DNA of 64,000 nucleotides from Hwangdonia lutea (GCF_032814565.1 NZ_CP136521.1:3692501-3756500), one strand, 5' to 3'. Shown: positions 33,888-44,440, counted from the stretch's first letter. A program made the numbers and translations. The notes: generated by a model from the sequence alone, not told the origin.

Positions 33888-35000
33888 CTAATTAGCAGTT
33901 GTTTTTAAAGCTTCGGTTAAAGATATTTTTTCGCCGTCTTTAAAAGCCACGATGTAACCGGTTTTAAAACCCGCGGTTTTGGCTTCTTCTTCTAGCTTTT
34001 TTATGGTATTGTAATTTGAAGTTTCGCCATAAAAATATTTGTATAAATTATTTTCTTTGGTTCTGGAAATGTTGTTTAAACCTTTAAAATTATACGGTTT
34101 GGTTTCTAAGGCTTTCGAGCTTGCGGCAATTTGCACCTTAAAAACAATGTTGTGATAATTGTTGTCAACTTGGTCGATAATCTCTTGTTTATCATCAGAA
34201 AACATATAATCAATAATATTGCTTTCTAACGATTTTTTAAATTCTAGAATAGCCGTAGAAATAGATTTGGAAATTTCTTGTTGTCCTTTTTTGGAATTTA
34301 GATAATAACTTTCCGCTTTATTGGTTAAAAACCCTGTTTCTACTAATACACTTGGCATTGCTGTTTGATGTATTACCCATAAACTGGCTTGTTTAACACC
34401 TCTACTTTTTCGATTAATTTTTGTTGAAAAATTTTTCTCTATTAAACTGGCTAACAGTATACTTTGTTCAGTATATTCTTCAACCACTAAAGCGTTTGTA
34501 ATTAGCGATTCCGGAGAGCTAGGATCGAAACCTTTATACGCTTCTTCGTGGTTATCCTCTAAATAAATAACTTCATTCTCTGCTTTGGCCACTTCTAAAT
34601 TACGCTGTGTATTGGCAACACCCAACACATAAGTTTCAGTACCATAAGCTTGTGAATGATGAGCATTACAATGGATAGATACAAATAAATCTGCATTAGC
34701 TTTGTTGGCTATTCTTGCACGCTCTTTAAGCTCAATAAAAACATCTTTTTTCCGAGTATAAATAACTTTAATATTGGGGTGCTTTTCTAGTTGTTTACCA
34801 ATTTCCAATACAATTTTTAACGCTATATCTTTTTCCTTGAAACCATATTTTGAAGGTTTACCAGGATCTTTTCCGCCATGGCCTGCATCTAACACCACAA
34901 CAAATGGAGGGTTGTTTTGATTATCATCAACATTTATAAAGGAAGAAAATGTTAATACTATGATAAAAGATACGAAAAGTAATATTCTGGACGTTTTCAT
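33888..35000 (-). CDS. N-acetylmuramoyl-L-alanine amidase with SPOR-like tail
   Basis: A 370-residue exported amidase. ATG 35000 gives a good signal peptide (MKTSRILLFVSFIIVLTFSS); the longer frame to 35045 is rejected. The Amidase_3 domain has VVLDAGHGGKDPG (first Zn His), FVSIHCNAHHS (second Zn His region) and PSVLVETGFLTN (catalytic Glu). After about residue 280 a SPOR-like segment (VFKVQIAASS...YIVAFKDG) may target denuded glycans at the division septum. It cleaves the amide bond between MurNAc and L-Ala during cell separation. Confidence 0.94.
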   Translation of the reverse strand: MKTSRILLFVSFIIVLTFSSFINVDDNQNNPPFVVVLDAGHGGKDPGKPSKYGFKEKDIALKIVLEIGKQLEKHPNIKVIYTRKKDVFIELKERARIANKANADLFVSIHCNAHHSQAYGTETYVLGVANTQRNLEVAKAENEVIYLEDNHEEAYKGFDPSSPESLITNALVVEEYTEQSILLASLIEKNFSTKINRKSRGVKQASLWVIHQTAMPSVLVETGFLTNKAESYYLNSKKGQQEISKSISTAILEFKKSLESNIIDYMFSDDKQEIIDQVDNNYHNIVFKVQIAASSKALETKPYNFKGLNNISRTKENNLYKYFYGETSNYNTIKKLEEEAKTAGFKTGYIVAFKDGEKISLTEALKTTAN

Positions 35001-35107
35001 AAGTGTTTTTAACGCGTAAAAATTCGGTTTATTACCTAATAACACGGGGTTAATATTTAATTTTAAATTTTTCCGTTGAATAATAAATTATCACAGAAAA
35101 ATATATG

Positions 35108-35115
35108 TAATTTTG
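35108..35115 (+). promoter_or_regulatory. Bacteroidetes -7 promoter element for lptD
   Basis: TAATTTTG matches TAnnTTTG exactly. It overlaps the first possible TTG start of the lptD frame (35113), which argues that translation begins further downstream. Confidence 0.5.
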
Positions 35116-35163
35116 GCAATTCAAAAACCGAGCCATACTTTTACAAAAATACATTTAAAAGCG

Positions 35164-37902
35164 TTGCGTACAAACAACTTTAAAATACTTTTTGCATTAA
35201 GTTTTACAGTGTTTATCAACACGTTTAGCTTCGCTCAAGATATTCCGAAACCTACCGATAGCATTAAACCCGCTGTTAAGGATAGTGTGGTTGTTCAAGC
35301 CAAAGACCTTATAAAAGACGGAGCTCCGCCTGAAAAAGCGCAAGATTCCACGACAACAGATTCCATCAAACCAAAAAAAGAATTATTAGAGCATATTGTA
35401 AGATACAGCGCTACGGATTATACCTCGTTCAATCAAAAAAAACAAAAGCTTTATTTATATAATGATGCCGAAATAGATTATGGCGACATCAACATTAAAT
35501 CGGGCAGCATTGTTATAGATTACAGCACAAATACGGTTTACGCCAAGGGTATTTTAGACTCTGTGGGCACCTATTCTCAAGCACCTGTTTTTACCCAAGG
35601 TCAAAATATAGTTGAACCGGATTCCATTGTTTTTAATACCCAAACGGAAAAAGCACTAATTTATAATTCTAAAACAGAGCAATCTGGAGGTACCGTTATT
35701 GCCCAAGTCACAAAAAAGGAGAACGATTCGGTTTATTTTATACACCGCGGAAAATACACAACTGCCGAGAATTTAGACGATCCCGAATATTATATTCTAT
35801 TGAGAAAAGCCAAAATAGTACCGGGTAAAAAAATTGTAACAGGGTTAGCCAATCTTTTTATTTACGAGGTACCAACACCCATTGGGGTACCTTTTGCTTT
35901 TTTTCCGCAAAGCGAAAAACAAACCTCGGGGGTTTTAATACCCACTTTTGGTGAGCAGAACGATCGTGGTTATTTTTTACAAAATGGTGGGTATTATTTT
36001 GCCATAAACGATTATGTAGATTTAGCCGTTTTAGGCGATTATTACACCAACGGAAGCTACGGATTGCGTTTGGAAAACACCTATGCCAAACGCTACAGAT
36101 TTAGAGGTAATGTTGGATTTCGATACGAAAACCTAATTACCAGCGAACGTGGTTTTCCAGATTACGGAAAATCTACGGTGTACAATTTACGCTGGTCGCA
36201 CAGTCAAGATAGTAAAGCCAACCCCAGTTCGCGCTTTTCGGCATCGGTAAACTTGGGAAGTAGCACGTATTACAGGCAATCTATAAATCAAATTAATACG
36301 GGCGCATTTTTAAATAATACCTTATCGTCATCGGTATCGTATTCTAAAACTTTTGAAGGTGAACCTTCGGTAAATTACAGTGTTACGGCAACGCATTCTC
36401 AAAACACCAACACCGAGCAAATCAACATGACACTGCCTACTTTTCAAGGAAACGTAAGCAGGATATTTCCGTTTGCACCTAAAAACGGGTCGAAAAAAGG
36501 TATCATTCAAAACATAAATTTTCAGTATAGCGTACGGGGGGAAAACCGTATTCAAACCACCGATTCCCTTTTCTTTAAAAAGGAAATGTTTGATGATGCC
36601 AAAACAGGTTTTCAGCATTCCATTCCCATTAGCACAAACTTTAAACTGTTTAAACATTTTAGTTTAAGTACCTCGGCTAGTTTTAATGAAGTGTGGACTT
36701 TTAAAACCATTGATAAATTTTACGATAATTTGACCGATGAAGTAATCACTGAAACCGTAAATGGTTTTGATGCGTTTAGAACCTATAATTTTAGCACTAG
36801 TTTAGGAACTACGGTTTACGGGATGTTTAACTTCAAAAAAGACGACAAAGCCAACCCTAAAATACATGCTATTCGACATGTTATTCGTCCGTCTATTAGC
36901 TATAATATCAATCCGGCTTTCGATAAGTATTATGAAACCGCCGAGGTTATTAACGCCGATGGTTTAACCGCCGCCGATATTGAAATTATTCAAAACGAAA
37001 ACAACTTGGAATACTCGCGTTTTGATGGTGGCCTTTTTGGTACTCCGGGAAAAAACTTCTCCAGCTCCATGGGGATTTCTATCGCTAATAATTTTGAAGC
37101 CAAAGTACGCGATAAAGACAGTACCGCCACCGAGCCTAAAAAAGTGGTTTTACTTAACAACCTAAACTTTTCTACATCCTATAATTTTGCAGGCGATTCA
37201 CTGCAATGGAGCCCCGTAAGAATGAGTGGTGGCACACAGTTGTTTGACAATAAATTGAGTGTGAATTTTGGCGCAACATTAGATCCATATGCTTTGGATA
37301 ACAACAATAGGCGCATCAATAAATTCAATATTAATAATGGTGGTAGTCTTTTTAGATTAACAAGCGCAAACATGACAATGAGCTATTCACTCTCTGGTGG
37401 TGGTAAAAATGATGGCAGTGAAAACCGAGGTCAAGGTCGAGCCATTCAAGAAAACTTGCGTAGTGGTGGTCGTGATGATGATTTATTTGGAGTTTCTGAA
37501 GATTTTTCTAGACAAAATGAAGATGCCGATAACAAAAAAGATGAAGAGCCCAGTGCCTTTTACAATTATAAAATACCCTGGGATTTGCGTTTAGCCTACG
37601 CAGTTAATTACTCAAATAATACACGACAAAACGAAATATCGTCGCACTCGCTCATGTTTTCCGGCAATGTAGAATTATCGCCTAAATGGTCGGTCGGTGC
37701 CTCCTCGGGTTACGATTTAAAAAACAAGGGTTTTACCTATACACAACTGCGTTTTGAGCGCGATTTATTAAGTTGGCGCATGAATTTTAGTTGGGTGCCA
37801 TTTAGCACCAGGGCGTCGTGGAATTTCTTTATCGGTATAAAATCGAATATCTTAAAAGACCTGAAATACGAAAAACGTCGACAACCCGACCAACGTCTTT
37901 AA
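35164..37902 (+). CDS. lptD: LPS-assembly outer-membrane protein LptD-like
   Basis: A protein of about 912 residues. No ATG begins the frame; TTG 35164 yields a classical signal peptide (MRTNNFKILFALSFTVFINTFSFAQ), whereas TTG 35113 would lie inside the promoter core. The N-terminal OstA-like domain (IVRYSATDYTSFNQKKQKLYLYNDAEIDYGDINIKSG split over two strands) is followed by a large beta-barrel with many aromatic strands ending ...RRQPDQRL. Bacteroidetes LptD proteins insert LPS into the outer leaflet; the family is also called 'putative LPS assembly protein'. ridA follows downstream. The start is the least certain part. Confidence 0.9.
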   Translation: MRTNNFKILFALSFTVFINTFSFAQDIPKPTDSIKPAVKDSVVVQAKDLIKDGAPPEKAQDSTTTDSIKPKKELLEHIVRYSATDYTSFNQKKQKLYLYNDAEIDYGDINIKSGSIVIDYSTNTVYAKGILDSVGTYSQAPVFTQGQNIVEPDSIVFNTQTEKALIYNSKTEQSGGTVIAQVTKKENDSVYFIHRGKYTTAENLDDPEYYILLRKAKIVPGKKIVTGLANLFIYEVPTPIGVPFAFFPQSEKQTSGVLIPTFGEQNDRGYFLQNGGYYFAINDYVDLAVLGDYYTNGSYGLRLENTYAKRYRFRGNVGFRYENLITSERGFPDYGKSTVYNLRWSHSQDSKANPSSRFSASVNLGSSTYYRQSINQINTGAFLNNTLSSSVSYSKTFEGEPSVNYSVTATHSQNTNTEQINMTLPTFQGNVSRIFPFAPKNGSKKGIIQNINFQYSVRGENRIQTTDSLFFKKEMFDDAKTGFQHSIPISTNFKLFKHFSLSTSASFNEVWTFKTIDKFYDNLTDEVITETVNGFDAFRTYNFSTSLGTTVYGMFNFKKDDKANPKIHAIRHVIRPSISYNINPAFDKYYETAEVINADGLTAADIEIIQNENNLEYSRFDGGLFGTPGKNFSSSMGISIANNFEAKVRDKDSTATEPKKVVLLNNLNFSTSYNFAGDSLQWSPVRMSGGTQLFDNKLSVNFGATLDPYALDNNNRRINKFNINNGGSLFRLTSANMTMSYSLSGGGKNDGSENRGQGRAIQENLRSGGRDDDLFGVSEDFSRQNEDADNKKDEEPSAFYNYKIPWDLRLAYAVNYSNNTRQNEISSHSLMFSGNVELSPKWSVGASSGYDLKNKGFTYTQLRFERDLLSWRMNFSWVPFSTRASWNFFIGIKSNILKDLKYEKRRQPDQRL

Positions 37903-38064
37903 GTAAATAAATGCCGATTTTTGGTTTTATTCATGCATTGTTTAATATTTTTATAAAAATGAATTTTTAAATCTTTTGGGTTTCACAACAACCAAAGTAA
38001 ATATTAACGGATTCCTTCTCAAATACTATTTGGATTTAATGGAATTAAAAAACACCACAAACCA

Positions 38065-38445
38065 ATGAAAAAAATTATTACTACCTCCAACGCCCCTGCC
38101 CCTATTGGTCCTTATAATCAAGCTGTTTTAAGCGGAAACACCCTGTATACTTCGGGGCAAATAGCATTTAACCCCGATACGGGAGAGCTTGTTTTAGACG
38201 ATATTGAAACTGAAACCAAACAGGTTATGGAAAACCTGAAAGCCGTTTTAGAAGCTGCAAACATGACATTTGAAAACGTTATAAAGTCTTCGATATTTAT
38301 TAGTAATATGGACGATTTTGGACAAATAAACGCCATTTACGGCAGCTATTTTGATGATGCCACGGCACCGGCACGCGAAACCGTGGAAGTTGCCCGTTTA
38401 CCAAGAAGCGTAAATGTAGAGATTAGCATGATGGCAGTAAAATGA
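38065..38445 (+). CDS. ridA: RidA-family enamine/imine deaminase
   Basis: A 126-residue YjgF/YER057c/UK114 protein, exactly the family size. IGPYNQAV, YTSGQIAF, TGELV, NVIKSSIFISNMDDF and the Arg of APARETVEVARLP are standard, with the C-terminal VNVEISMMAVK strand. RidA hydrolyses reactive 2-aminoacrylate and related imines made by PLP enzymes such as serine dehydratase. It is a cytosolic trimer. It is 163 bp after lptD on the same strand; the pairing is commonly seen in flavobacteria. Confidence 0.95.
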   Translation: MKKIITTSNAPAPIGPYNQAVLSGNTLYTSGQIAFNPDTGELVLDDIETETKQVMENLKAVLEAANMTFENVIKSSIFISNMDDFGQINAIYGSYFDDATAPARETVEVARLPRSVNVEISMMAVK

Positions 38446-38540
38446 TAATTTTCATTTTAGCTTAAAAAGTCTCTTTTATATTTTGTTTGATAGGTTGGGT
38501 GCAGTTGAAAGCTCTTATTAATTATAGGTAAGTTAATATA

Positions 38541-38556
38541 TTTCGACAAGCTCAAT
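38541..38556. repeat. Dispersed short repeat (TTCGACAAGCTCA type)
   Basis: TTTCGACAAGCTCAAT belongs to the dispersed repeat family also found at 5235, 16612 and 17239. Confidence 0.55.
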
Positions 38557-38588
38557 AAGACAAAAAACTAGTCTTTTACGGCTCACTT

Positions 38589-40004
38589 TTATATTGAAGC
38601 ATCAACTGAGGCGTATTTTACCAATAGCTCTTTTAGCTTTTCCACATCGATGGGTTTTGCTAAAAAATCGTCAATACCTGCTAATTTTGCATTTTCAATA
38701 TCCTCATCAAAAGCACTTGCCGAAACGGCAATTATAGGTGTTTTCTGCTTTGCATATTTTCGGGTTCTCTTAATTTTTTCGGTGGCTTGGTAACCATCTA
38801 AATCTGGCATATAAATATCCATAAATACCAAATCGAAATCAAGAATCTTGTATAAATCGACGGCTTCCAAACCGTTTTTGGCAAAGGTACATGCGGCACC
38901 TTGTTGTTCCAATAGGAATTTAATTACTTTCTGGTTCATCCTATTATCCTCGGCAACTAACACATTAAACTTATCTAAAAGTATCGGTTTAATCTCTGGA
39001 CTTGGCACTTGAATATTTAGGGTCTTTTTAAGTTGTAAGCTAAAATAAAATGTGGTGCCTTTATTTTCTTTACTTTCAATTTTAAGTTCGCCACCCATCA
39101 ACTTTACTAAATCCCTGGAAATTGAAAGTCCGTAGCCGCCACCTCGGTAATCCGTAAATTTAGAAACTTCAGCTTTGTTCGTGGTTTTCAGAATTCTTTT
39201 TACTTCGTGAGAGCTCATGCCAACACCGGTGTCTTTTATATAAAAAGTAACAATTTGATCGTCATCGATACCAACCGTTTGGTCGACAATTATTGTTATT
39301 TTTCCGTTGTTGGTAAACTTAATGGCATTGTTAATCAAATTAATAAGCACTTGCTGAATTTTAGCAATATCGCCCAAAACCAAGAACTTTTTTTCACTTT
39401 CAAACAAGAACTTAAACTCTAAATCCAAACCTTTTTCCCAAGCTTGGTACTCGAAAATCTTAAATAATCGGGATAAATCAGTCTTTAAATTAATTGCTGC
39501 CAAATTCAACTCTACTTCTCCACCGTCAATTTTAGCATTATCAATAATCATGTTTACCAATTGCAATAAATGCTCAGACGAATAATCGGCAATTTCAACT
39601 TGCGCTTTTTGGTCAGCATCCAAGTCGGTTTGCTTTAACATATTAAGCATGCCCAACACAGTGTTTAGCGGTGTTCTGATTTCGTAGCTCATATTGGCCA
39701 AATAAATCGATTTATAATCGGCAGTATCTAAGGCATCGTTTAGCTGTTTCTTTAAATCATTTATTAGGTTACTTAAATTTTCTGCTTCTAGTTGGTTGGC
39801 GTATTGATTTTTTAAAAAACTAAAGGCAATAACCACTAAAACCAAAATAAGAACAGCCAATAATAAAGACACGCTTTGTAGTGCCAAATTATCTTCAAGG
39901 AAATTAAACCCCACAAAGAAAATTGATGCAAAAGCAATGCCTACAAAAATTATTAAAATAATTTTTGCGTATATGGGTTTTAATTGTTTTTTAAATAATG
40001 GCAT
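38589..40004 (-). CDS. Hybrid histidine kinase-like protein lacking the phosphoacceptor His
   Basis: About 471 residues from ATG 40004 (the frame extends to a TTG at 40013). Two N-terminal membrane helices (about 12-34 and 44-64) precede a dimerisation helix reading NMSYEIRTPLN: position 107, normally the phosphorylated His of MSHEIRTPLN, is Tyr (TAC, 39684-39686). The HATPase part is intact (LINLINNAIKFTNNG, DTGVGMSS, GGGYGLSIS). A C-terminal receiver domain has Asp396 as phosphoacceptor and Lys in DDFLAKPID. As it stands it can bind ATP but should not autophosphorylate at the usual site; it may be a pseudokinase scaffold, phosphatase or be phosphorylated in trans at Asp396. Confidence 0.9.
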   Translation of the reverse strand: MPLFKKQLKPIYAKIILIIFVGIAFASIFFVGFNFLEDNLALQSVSLLLAVLILVLVVIAFSFLKNQYANQLEAENLSNLINDLKKQLNDALDTADYKSIYLANMSYEIRTPLNTVLGMLNMLKQTDLDADQKAQVEIADYSSEHLLQLVNMIIDNAKIDGGEVELNLAAINLKTDLSRLFKIFEYQAWEKGLDLEFKFLFESEKKFLVLGDIAKIQQVLINLINNAIKFTNNGKITIIVDQTVGIDDDQIVTFYIKDTGVGMSSHEVKRILKTTNKAEVSKFTDYRGGGYGLSISRDLVKLMGGELKIESKENKGTTFYFSLQLKKTLNIQVPSPEIKPILLDKFNVLVAEDNRMNQKVIKFLLEQQGAACTFAKNGLEAVDLYKILDFDLVFMDIYMPDLDGYQATEKIKRTRKYAKQKTPIIAVSASAFDEDIENAKLAGIDDFLAKPIDVEKLKELLVKYASVDASI

Positions 40005-40091
40005 TAATAGCAATTAATATTTAAATAAACTTATTAATAAATTTACTAATATCAAAGGTATAACTTACAAATTAAGGATGGTAATAAAAAT

Positions 40092-41324
40092 TTAAGAAGT
40101 TTTGATAGACTTGCCTGTAGAGCCCGTTTTGTGTGGCTGTAATTCGTAAATCAAGTCAGGTTTTAACAAACTTTCTTCTTTTCTATGCGACACGTATAAA
40201 ATGGCCGTGTTACTCTCAGAAGCTATTTTGTTTACCAATTTACAAAACAAGGCAGCATCGGTATCATCTAAACCATTTGTGGGCTCGTCTAAAATAAGCA
40301 ATGGCGGATGCTTAACCATAGCCCTTGCGATGAGTACCAAACGTTGATGCCCCACAGATAAACTCAAAAAACTTTTATTTTTTAAATGGAACATGTTTAG
40401 CACTTTTAGCCATTGATGCGCCAAGGCAATTTGCCTTTCGTTTGGAATTTTATAGAGCCCGATTGAATCATAAAAACCGGAGATAATCATTTTTTCAATA
40501 GGCTGTAAACGCTCAAAACCCCGCAAGTATTCTGAGGAGAAATAACCTATTTTGCGTTTGATGTCCCATACACTTTCACCACTCCCTTTTTTAATACCAA
40601 ACAAGGTAATGTCTTGGTTGTACGCTTTTGGATTATCGCCGGAAATAAGACTTAAAAGGGTGCTTTTTCCTGAACCGTTCGGACCTGTTAATTGCCAAAA
40701 TTCGCTGGGTTTAATTTCCCAATTAATGTTTTTAACAATGGTACGCTCTCCATAGCTTACCGTAACATCTTTAAATTTAACCAAGGTCTTGAAATAATTG
40801 TCGTTTTGATGGTACGGTTTAGGTAAACTCAGTGAAAAATCTGTAGTATTATCGTCTGCTAAAATAGCTGCTTTTTTATATAAAACAGCACGGTTATTTT
40901 CCAGTTTATAAAGCTGATTTATAAAGGGTAGGATATCTTTTTTTCTGTTGGAAATTTGAATTACGGGAATACTCTGGCTTAAGCGGGTTAATGTTTTTTC
41001 AATATTTTTTTGCGCATTAGCGTCTAAATTACCAAAAACATTATCGACTAAAATATACTCCGGATTTTGTGAAATAAGGTGTTGTAACAATGCTTTTTTA
41101 CGTTCACCTTCGGAAGAGTTCAATAAGCTGTTTTTTGTGCTCGTAACTACATTGAAATTACCGTGACGCACTTCTTCATCTATAAACCTATCCAAAGTTT
41201 TTTTTGAAAATATGACGCCTTTTAAAGATGAAAAATCGCCTATAAAATTCTCTGATACAATGCGCTTAATGAGGAGCTGCTTATCATCATTATTAGAAAT
41301 ATAAAACGCAATGTGGTTGTGCAA
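40092..41324 (-). CDS. ModF-like tandem ATP-binding cassette protein
   Basis: A 410-residue ABC-type ATPase without membrane segments. The C-terminal cassette has GPNGSGKST (214-222), the signature LSVGHQRLVLIARA and Walker B PPLLILDEPTNGLDD. The N-terminal cassette is degenerate: no Walker A, but a signature-like SSEGERKKALLQHL and Walker B-like EYILVDNVFGNLD (89-101). This architecture matches ModF/PhrA, soluble proteins of uncertain role related to molybdate import or DNA repair naming. It directly follows the GlcNAc-kinase-like gene (19-bp gap), probably one transcript. Confidence 0.86.
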   Translation of the reverse strand: MHNHIAFYISNNDDKQLLIKRIVSENFIGDFSSLKGVIFSKKTLDRFIDEEVRHGNFNVVTSTKNSLLNSSEGERKKALLQHLISQNPEYILVDNVFGNLDANAQKNIEKTLTRLSQSIPVIQISNRKKDILPFINQLYKLENNRAVLYKKAAILADDNTTDFSLSLPKPYHQNDNYFKTLVKFKDVTVSYGERTIVKNINWEIKPSEFWQLTGPNGSGKSTLLSLISGDNPKAYNQDITLFGIKKGSGESVWDIKRKIGYFSSEYLRGFERLQPIEKMIISGFYDSIGLYKIPNERQIALAHQWLKVLNMFHLKNKSFLSLSVGHQRLVLIARAMVKHPPLLILDEPTNGLDDTDAALFCKLVNKIASESNTAILYVSHRKEESLLKPDLIYELQPHKTGSTGKSIKTS

Positions 41325-41342
41325 AAACGATATTTTTTTAGA

Positions 41343-42209
41343 TTAGTTTTTCAAATTATTGGTATGAAATGCCACTAAACCGTCAATAGGTCTTCGTTCG
41401 AAATTACCCGTTCTGAAACCCATTTCCTCTGCTACTTCTTGAATTTCTTTCTTTGCGAAAAAAGCAATAGAGCCTGCAAAATGAACCGGGGCTGTTGCCA
41501 ACTCGTCTTTATATTGCATAATCATATTGGTAGCAAACAAACGAATACCTTTTTTTATCAGCTGGATAATATAATCTGAGTCTTTATGCAAAAACATAAA
41601 CTCTGCAAAACTCGCTAAATATGCATTGGGATTTGGCTGTTTGTACAGGTTGTATTTGATGTAATCATCTTCAACATTAAACTTGGTTTCAAAAGCAATT
41701 TTAACATTTTCGGGCATGTGGTTAAAATAGTAGTCTCTAATTAACTGGCGCCCGTAATAATTACCGGAAGCATCGTCCATAATAGAGTACCCAAGAGATT
41801 TAACACGTTTGTGTTCAATTTCCCCATCGTAATAACTACAGTTTGATCCAGTGCCTAAAATACACACAACAGCAGCTTCGTTTATACTATTAATGGTAGC
41901 GTAAACCGCAGCCATGGTGTCTTCATTTACTTCAACAGTGGCGTTTATAAATATCTCTTCTAAAACACCTGAAAGGAGTGCTTTTGGTTTTTCAGTTCCA
42001 CAGCCTGCTCCATAAAAGAAAATATGTGTTACCTGCTCACTATTGGCTTTTAAATCTTCGTTTTTTTTAATTATTTTTTTTAGCTTCTTTTCTGGCAGTA
42101 TTGCAGGATTTAAACCCTTAGTACGAATTTTTTCCAGCAATCTATTTCCGTTACTGTCTACCGCTATCCAATCAGACTTAGTAGAACCACTATCAACTAT
42201 TAAAATCAT
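41343..42209 (-). CDS. N-acetylglucosamine kinase-family (BadF/BadG) ATPase
   Basis: A 288-residue ASKHA-fold protein from ATG 42209 (MILIVDSGSTKSDW); the upstream GTG-started extension to 42233 lies inside the gapA terminator and is rejected. Phosphate-1 loop DSGSTKSDW, phosphate-2 CILGTGSNCSYYD and adenosine loop HFAGSIAFFAKK fit eukaryotic-type GlcNAc kinases of the BadF/BadG/BcrA/BcrD superfamily. Likely role: phosphorylation of GlcNAc or a related amino sugar in cell-wall recycling, consistent with the NagZ-like gene in this window. Whether the substrate is GlcNAc, MurNAc or anhMurNAc is not decided by sequence. Confidence 0.85.
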   Translation of the reverse strand: MILIVDSGSTKSDWIAVDSNGNRLLEKIRTKGLNPAILPEKKLKKIIKKNEDLKANSEQVTHIFFYGAGCGTEKPKALLSGVLEEIFINATVEVNEDTMAAVYATINSINEAAVVCILGTGSNCSYYDGEIEHKRVKSLGYSIMDDASGNYYGRQLIRDYYFNHMPENVKIAFETKFNVEDDYIKYNLYKQPNPNAYLASFAEFMFLHKDSDYIIQLIKKGIRLFATNMIMQYKDELATAPVHFAGSIAFFAKKEIQEVAEEMGFRTGNFERRPIDGLVAFHTNNLKN

Positions 42210-42221
42210 AAGTTTAAAAGT

Positions 42222-42266
42222 AAAAAAACCCACAGAATTATAATGTTTTTACACGATAATTCTGCG
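42222..42266 (-). terminator. Rho-independent terminator after gapA
   Basis: On the minus strand, CAGAATTAT and ATAATTCTG arms (42256-42264 and 42233-42241) surround a 14-nt loop, followed by GG and a T7 run (plus-strand A-run 42222-42228). It separates gapA from the downstream kinase gene, whose ATG is only 13 nt beyond it. Confidence 0.8.
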
Positions 42267-42281
42267 GATTCAAGTTAATAA

Positions 42282-43301
<1,020 letters not shown>

Positions 43302-44288
43302 TTAAGTGCTCATAATGTCTGAGACACGCAATAATTCTAAATTTATTTTTGTTTTTCCTTTTATGGCGTTTTCCAAATGCGTTAATTCCATTTTACCATT
43401 TTGTAAACCAACCATGTAATTCGATTTTCCTTCAAGTATCGACTCAACAGCCTTTACACCCATTCTGCTCGCTAAAACGCGATCGAAACACGATGGTGCG
43501 CCACCACGTTGCATGTGCCCAAGTACTGAAACCCTAACATCGTAACCTTCCATGTTTTCATCCACATAGTCCTTAAGTTCAAAAATGTTTTTACCTATTT
43601 TATCACCTTCAGCCACAATTACTATACTTGAAGATTTACCCGATTTTCGGCTTCGTTTTAAAGACTCAACCAATCTGTCTAATCCCAAATCTTCCTCTGG
43701 TATTAAAATCTCTTCGGCACCACCTGCAATTCCTGCATTTAAAGCGATATGTCCCACATCGCGCCCCATAACTTCAATAAAAAACAACCGGTTATGCGAA
43801 CTTGCCGTATCGCGTATTTTATCAATAGCATCAACCACGGTGTTTAAAGCAGTATCGAACCCTAAAGTGTGTGTGGTTCCTACAATATCATTATCGATAG
43901 TTCCTGGAATTCCCATTACTGGGAAACCGAATTCTTTATTGAGAACCATGGCACCGGTAAAAGAGCCATCGCCTCCTACTACAACCAATCCTTCAATTCC
44001 TGCTTGGTTTAAATTATCAAAAGCTTTTTGTCTTCCTTCCTTAGTTCTAAAATCCTTGGAACGGGCAGTTTTTAAAATTGTTCCCCCCTTATTAATGATG
44101 CCTTTTACACTTCGGGCATCCATGAGTTTAAAATCGCCTTCAATCAAGCCTTCGAACCCACGGTAAATACCAGCACATTCTATGTTGTGATATGCACATG
44201 ATCGAACCACAGACCTAATTGCCGCATTCATTCCTGGAGAATCTCCTCCTGATGTTAAAACACCTATTTTTTTTATCTTTTTTGGCAT
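43302..44288 (-). CDS. pfkA: ATP-dependent 6-phosphofructokinase
   Basis: A 328-residue PfkA. LTSGGDSPGMNAAIRSVV (ATP site), GGDGSFTGA, GIPGTIDNDI with the catalytic Asp and PGTIDNDI-DTAL pattern, MGRDVGHIAL and the GHMQRGGAPSCFDR segment are typical of the ATP-dependent type with allosteric Arg residues. The Gly before TIDND (rather than Asp) supports ATP over pyrophosphate use. It catalyses the committed step of glycolysis. It is the first gene of the pfkA-gapA pair; no exact -7 box was found upstream. Confidence 0.97.
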   Translation of the reverse strand: MPKKIKKIGVLTSGGDSPGMNAAIRSVVRSCAYHNIECAGIYRGFEGLIEGDFKLMDARSVKGIINKGGTILKTARSKDFRTKEGRQKAFDNLNQAGIEGLVVVGGDGSFTGAMVLNKEFGFPVMGIPGTIDNDIVGTTHTLGFDTALNTVVDAIDKIRDTASSHNRLFFIEVMGRDVGHIALNAGIAGGAEEILIPEEDLGLDRLVESLKRSRKSGKSSSIVIVAEGDKIGKNIFELKDYVDENMEGYDVRVSVLGHMQRGGAPSCFDRVLASRMGVKAVESILEGKSNYMVGLQNGKMELTHLENAIKGKTKINLELLRVSDIMST

Positions 44289-44440
44289 TTATTTTATAAT
44301 TAAAAAGTAAAATTAGTAAACAAATACTATAATCTTATAACATATGTCATATTTTAACAAGAGCTGTTAAACTATAACGTTTTAGTTAATAAAAAAAACG
44401 TTTTTATAAAAATATATGCAACAAAAAGTTTAAAAAACTG

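Noticed and set aside
43585-44166. 193-residue plus-strand frame over pfkA
   Set aside because: Antisense of a conserved glycolytic gene, Pro/Ser-rich artefact.
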